A DNA stretch of 6,577 nucleotides from Actinomycetota bacterium (GTDB lineage Bacteria; Actinomycetota; UBA4738): contig VAYJ01000122.1 in NCBI GenBank assembly GCA_005888465.1, positions 15,021 through 21,597 of the forward strand. The letters run 5' to 3'. The position numbers were made by a program, and so were the translations under genes. The notes below the pieces were generated by a model that made no database searches, was not told the origin of the DNA, and was given only the letters and a program-made list of their open reading frames with translations. The number at the start of each line of letters is the position of its first letter. Within the stretch, counting starts at the first letter, position 1. This document shows positions 6,277 through 6,577 of the stretch, in pieces.

Positions 6277-6577
6277 GCCGCCCTACCCCGCGTCCGTCGC
6301 GCCGATCGGAGCACCTGCATCGCCGCGATCTTGCCGGGAGCGCCCATGATGCCGCCGCCGGGGTGCGTGGCCGACCCGCAGAGCCAGAGATTCTTGATGG
6401 GCGTGCGATAGCGCGCCCACCCGGGCACCGGCCGATTGAAGAAGAGCTGCTCCAGCGTGAGCTCGCCCTGGAAGATGTTGCCTTCGGTCAGGCCGAACGT
6501 CTCCTCGATGTCGAGCGGAGTGAGCACCTGCTTGCCCACGATGATGTCGCGGATGTTCGGCGCCGATTCCTCGATGA
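6273..6577 (-). CDS. FAD-dependent oxidoreductase, PYROXD2-like, C-terminal part only (cut by window edge)
   Basis: The last 100 residues of a second oxidoreductase of the same family; the reading frame stays open to the right edge, so the gene continues beyond it. A GTG at 6539 is an internal valine codon, not the start, because the residues before it (APNIRDIIV) match the equivalent part of the downstream paralogue (APGLSNIVT). Shared blocks are VLTPLD, the ARYR segment, and the C-terminal FAD-contacting CGSATHPGGGIMGAPG. Over about 75 comparable residues roughly half are identical to the neighbouring gene, so these are old, diverged tandem paralogues. Its stop overlaps the start of that neighbour by 4 nt, which implies co-translation and perhaps a two-subunit enzyme or two successive steps. 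The N-terminal FAD-binding fold cannot be checked here. Confidence 0.88.
   Translation of the reverse strand, partial: IEESAPNIRDIIVGKQVLTPLDIEETFGLTEGNIFQGELTLEQLFFNRPVPGWARYRTPIKNLWLCGSATHPGGGIMGAPGKIAAMQVLRSARRTRGRAA

Noticed and set aside
4858..6411. Long plus-strand open frame (517 codons) opposite the oxidoreductase genes
   Set aside because: It crosses two real minus-strand genes and their overlap and has no motif. Open antisense frames of this length are expected in GC-rich coding DNA.
6273..6539. Reading the right-edge gene as a small complete 88-aa protein starting at GTG 6539
   Set aside because: Residues encoded before the GTG continue the similarity to the neighbouring paralogue and the frame is open to the edge, so this is the C-terminus of a full-size oxidoreductase.
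4669..6577. Carotenoid biosynthesis cluster (crtI pair)
   Set aside because: The superfamily fits, but the PYROXD2-like N- and C-terminal motifs, the acyl-CoA genes alongside, and the absence of phytoene synthase or other crt genes in the window argue against it.

Overview
The window is high-GC, densely packed bacterial chromosome. Overlapping stop/start codons, an ECF sigma factor paired with a one-TM membrane protein, and crotonase/ADP-forming acyl-CoA synthetase genes fit a soil-type actinomycete or another high-GC lineage. Taxonomy is inferred from composition and gene style only; there is no marker gene. I see no rRNA, tRNA, CRISPR array, insertion sequence or phage gene.

Plus strand, about 98-1721: a two-gene signalling unit. 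An ECF-type RNA polymerase sigma factor is followed, with an 8-nt overlap and its own strong ribosome binding site, by a single-pass membrane protein with a short basic cytoplasmic tail and a large outer domain. By position and topology the second protein is the probable anti-sigma or sensor partner, but it has no recognisable zinc-binding anti-sigma motif. The first 97 bases hold no gene I can support, only a short palindrome.

Minus strand, 6577 down to 1725: four tightly packed genes, probably one operon whose promoter lies beyond the right edge. In transcription order they are the C-terminal 100 residues of a PYROXD2/phytoene-desaturase-like FAD oxidoreductase, a second complete paralogue of it (4-nt overlap), an ADP-forming acyl-CoA synthetase in the single-chain CoA-binding/ligase/ATP-grasp arrangement (32-nt gap), and an enoyl-CoA hydratase/isomerase family (crotonase) protein (4-nt overlap). 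The simplest reading is a catabolic or lipid-modifying pathway: flavin-dependent oxidation of a hydrophobic or amine-type substrate, ATP-dependent CoA activation of a carboxylic acid, then hydration, isomerisation or lyase chemistry on the acyl-CoA. The substrate cannot be read from the sequence. The synthetase plus crotonase pair resembles the FerA/FerB layout of ferulate degradation.

The two transcription units converge with only 3 bases between their stop codons, and both stops lie inside a 13-bp palindrome. The window looks mostly like ordinary metabolic and regulatory DNA. The points most worth a second look are the unusual sigma-partner protein, the tandem oxidoreductases coupled to CoA chemistry, and the Glu-to-Asp change in the crotonase active site.
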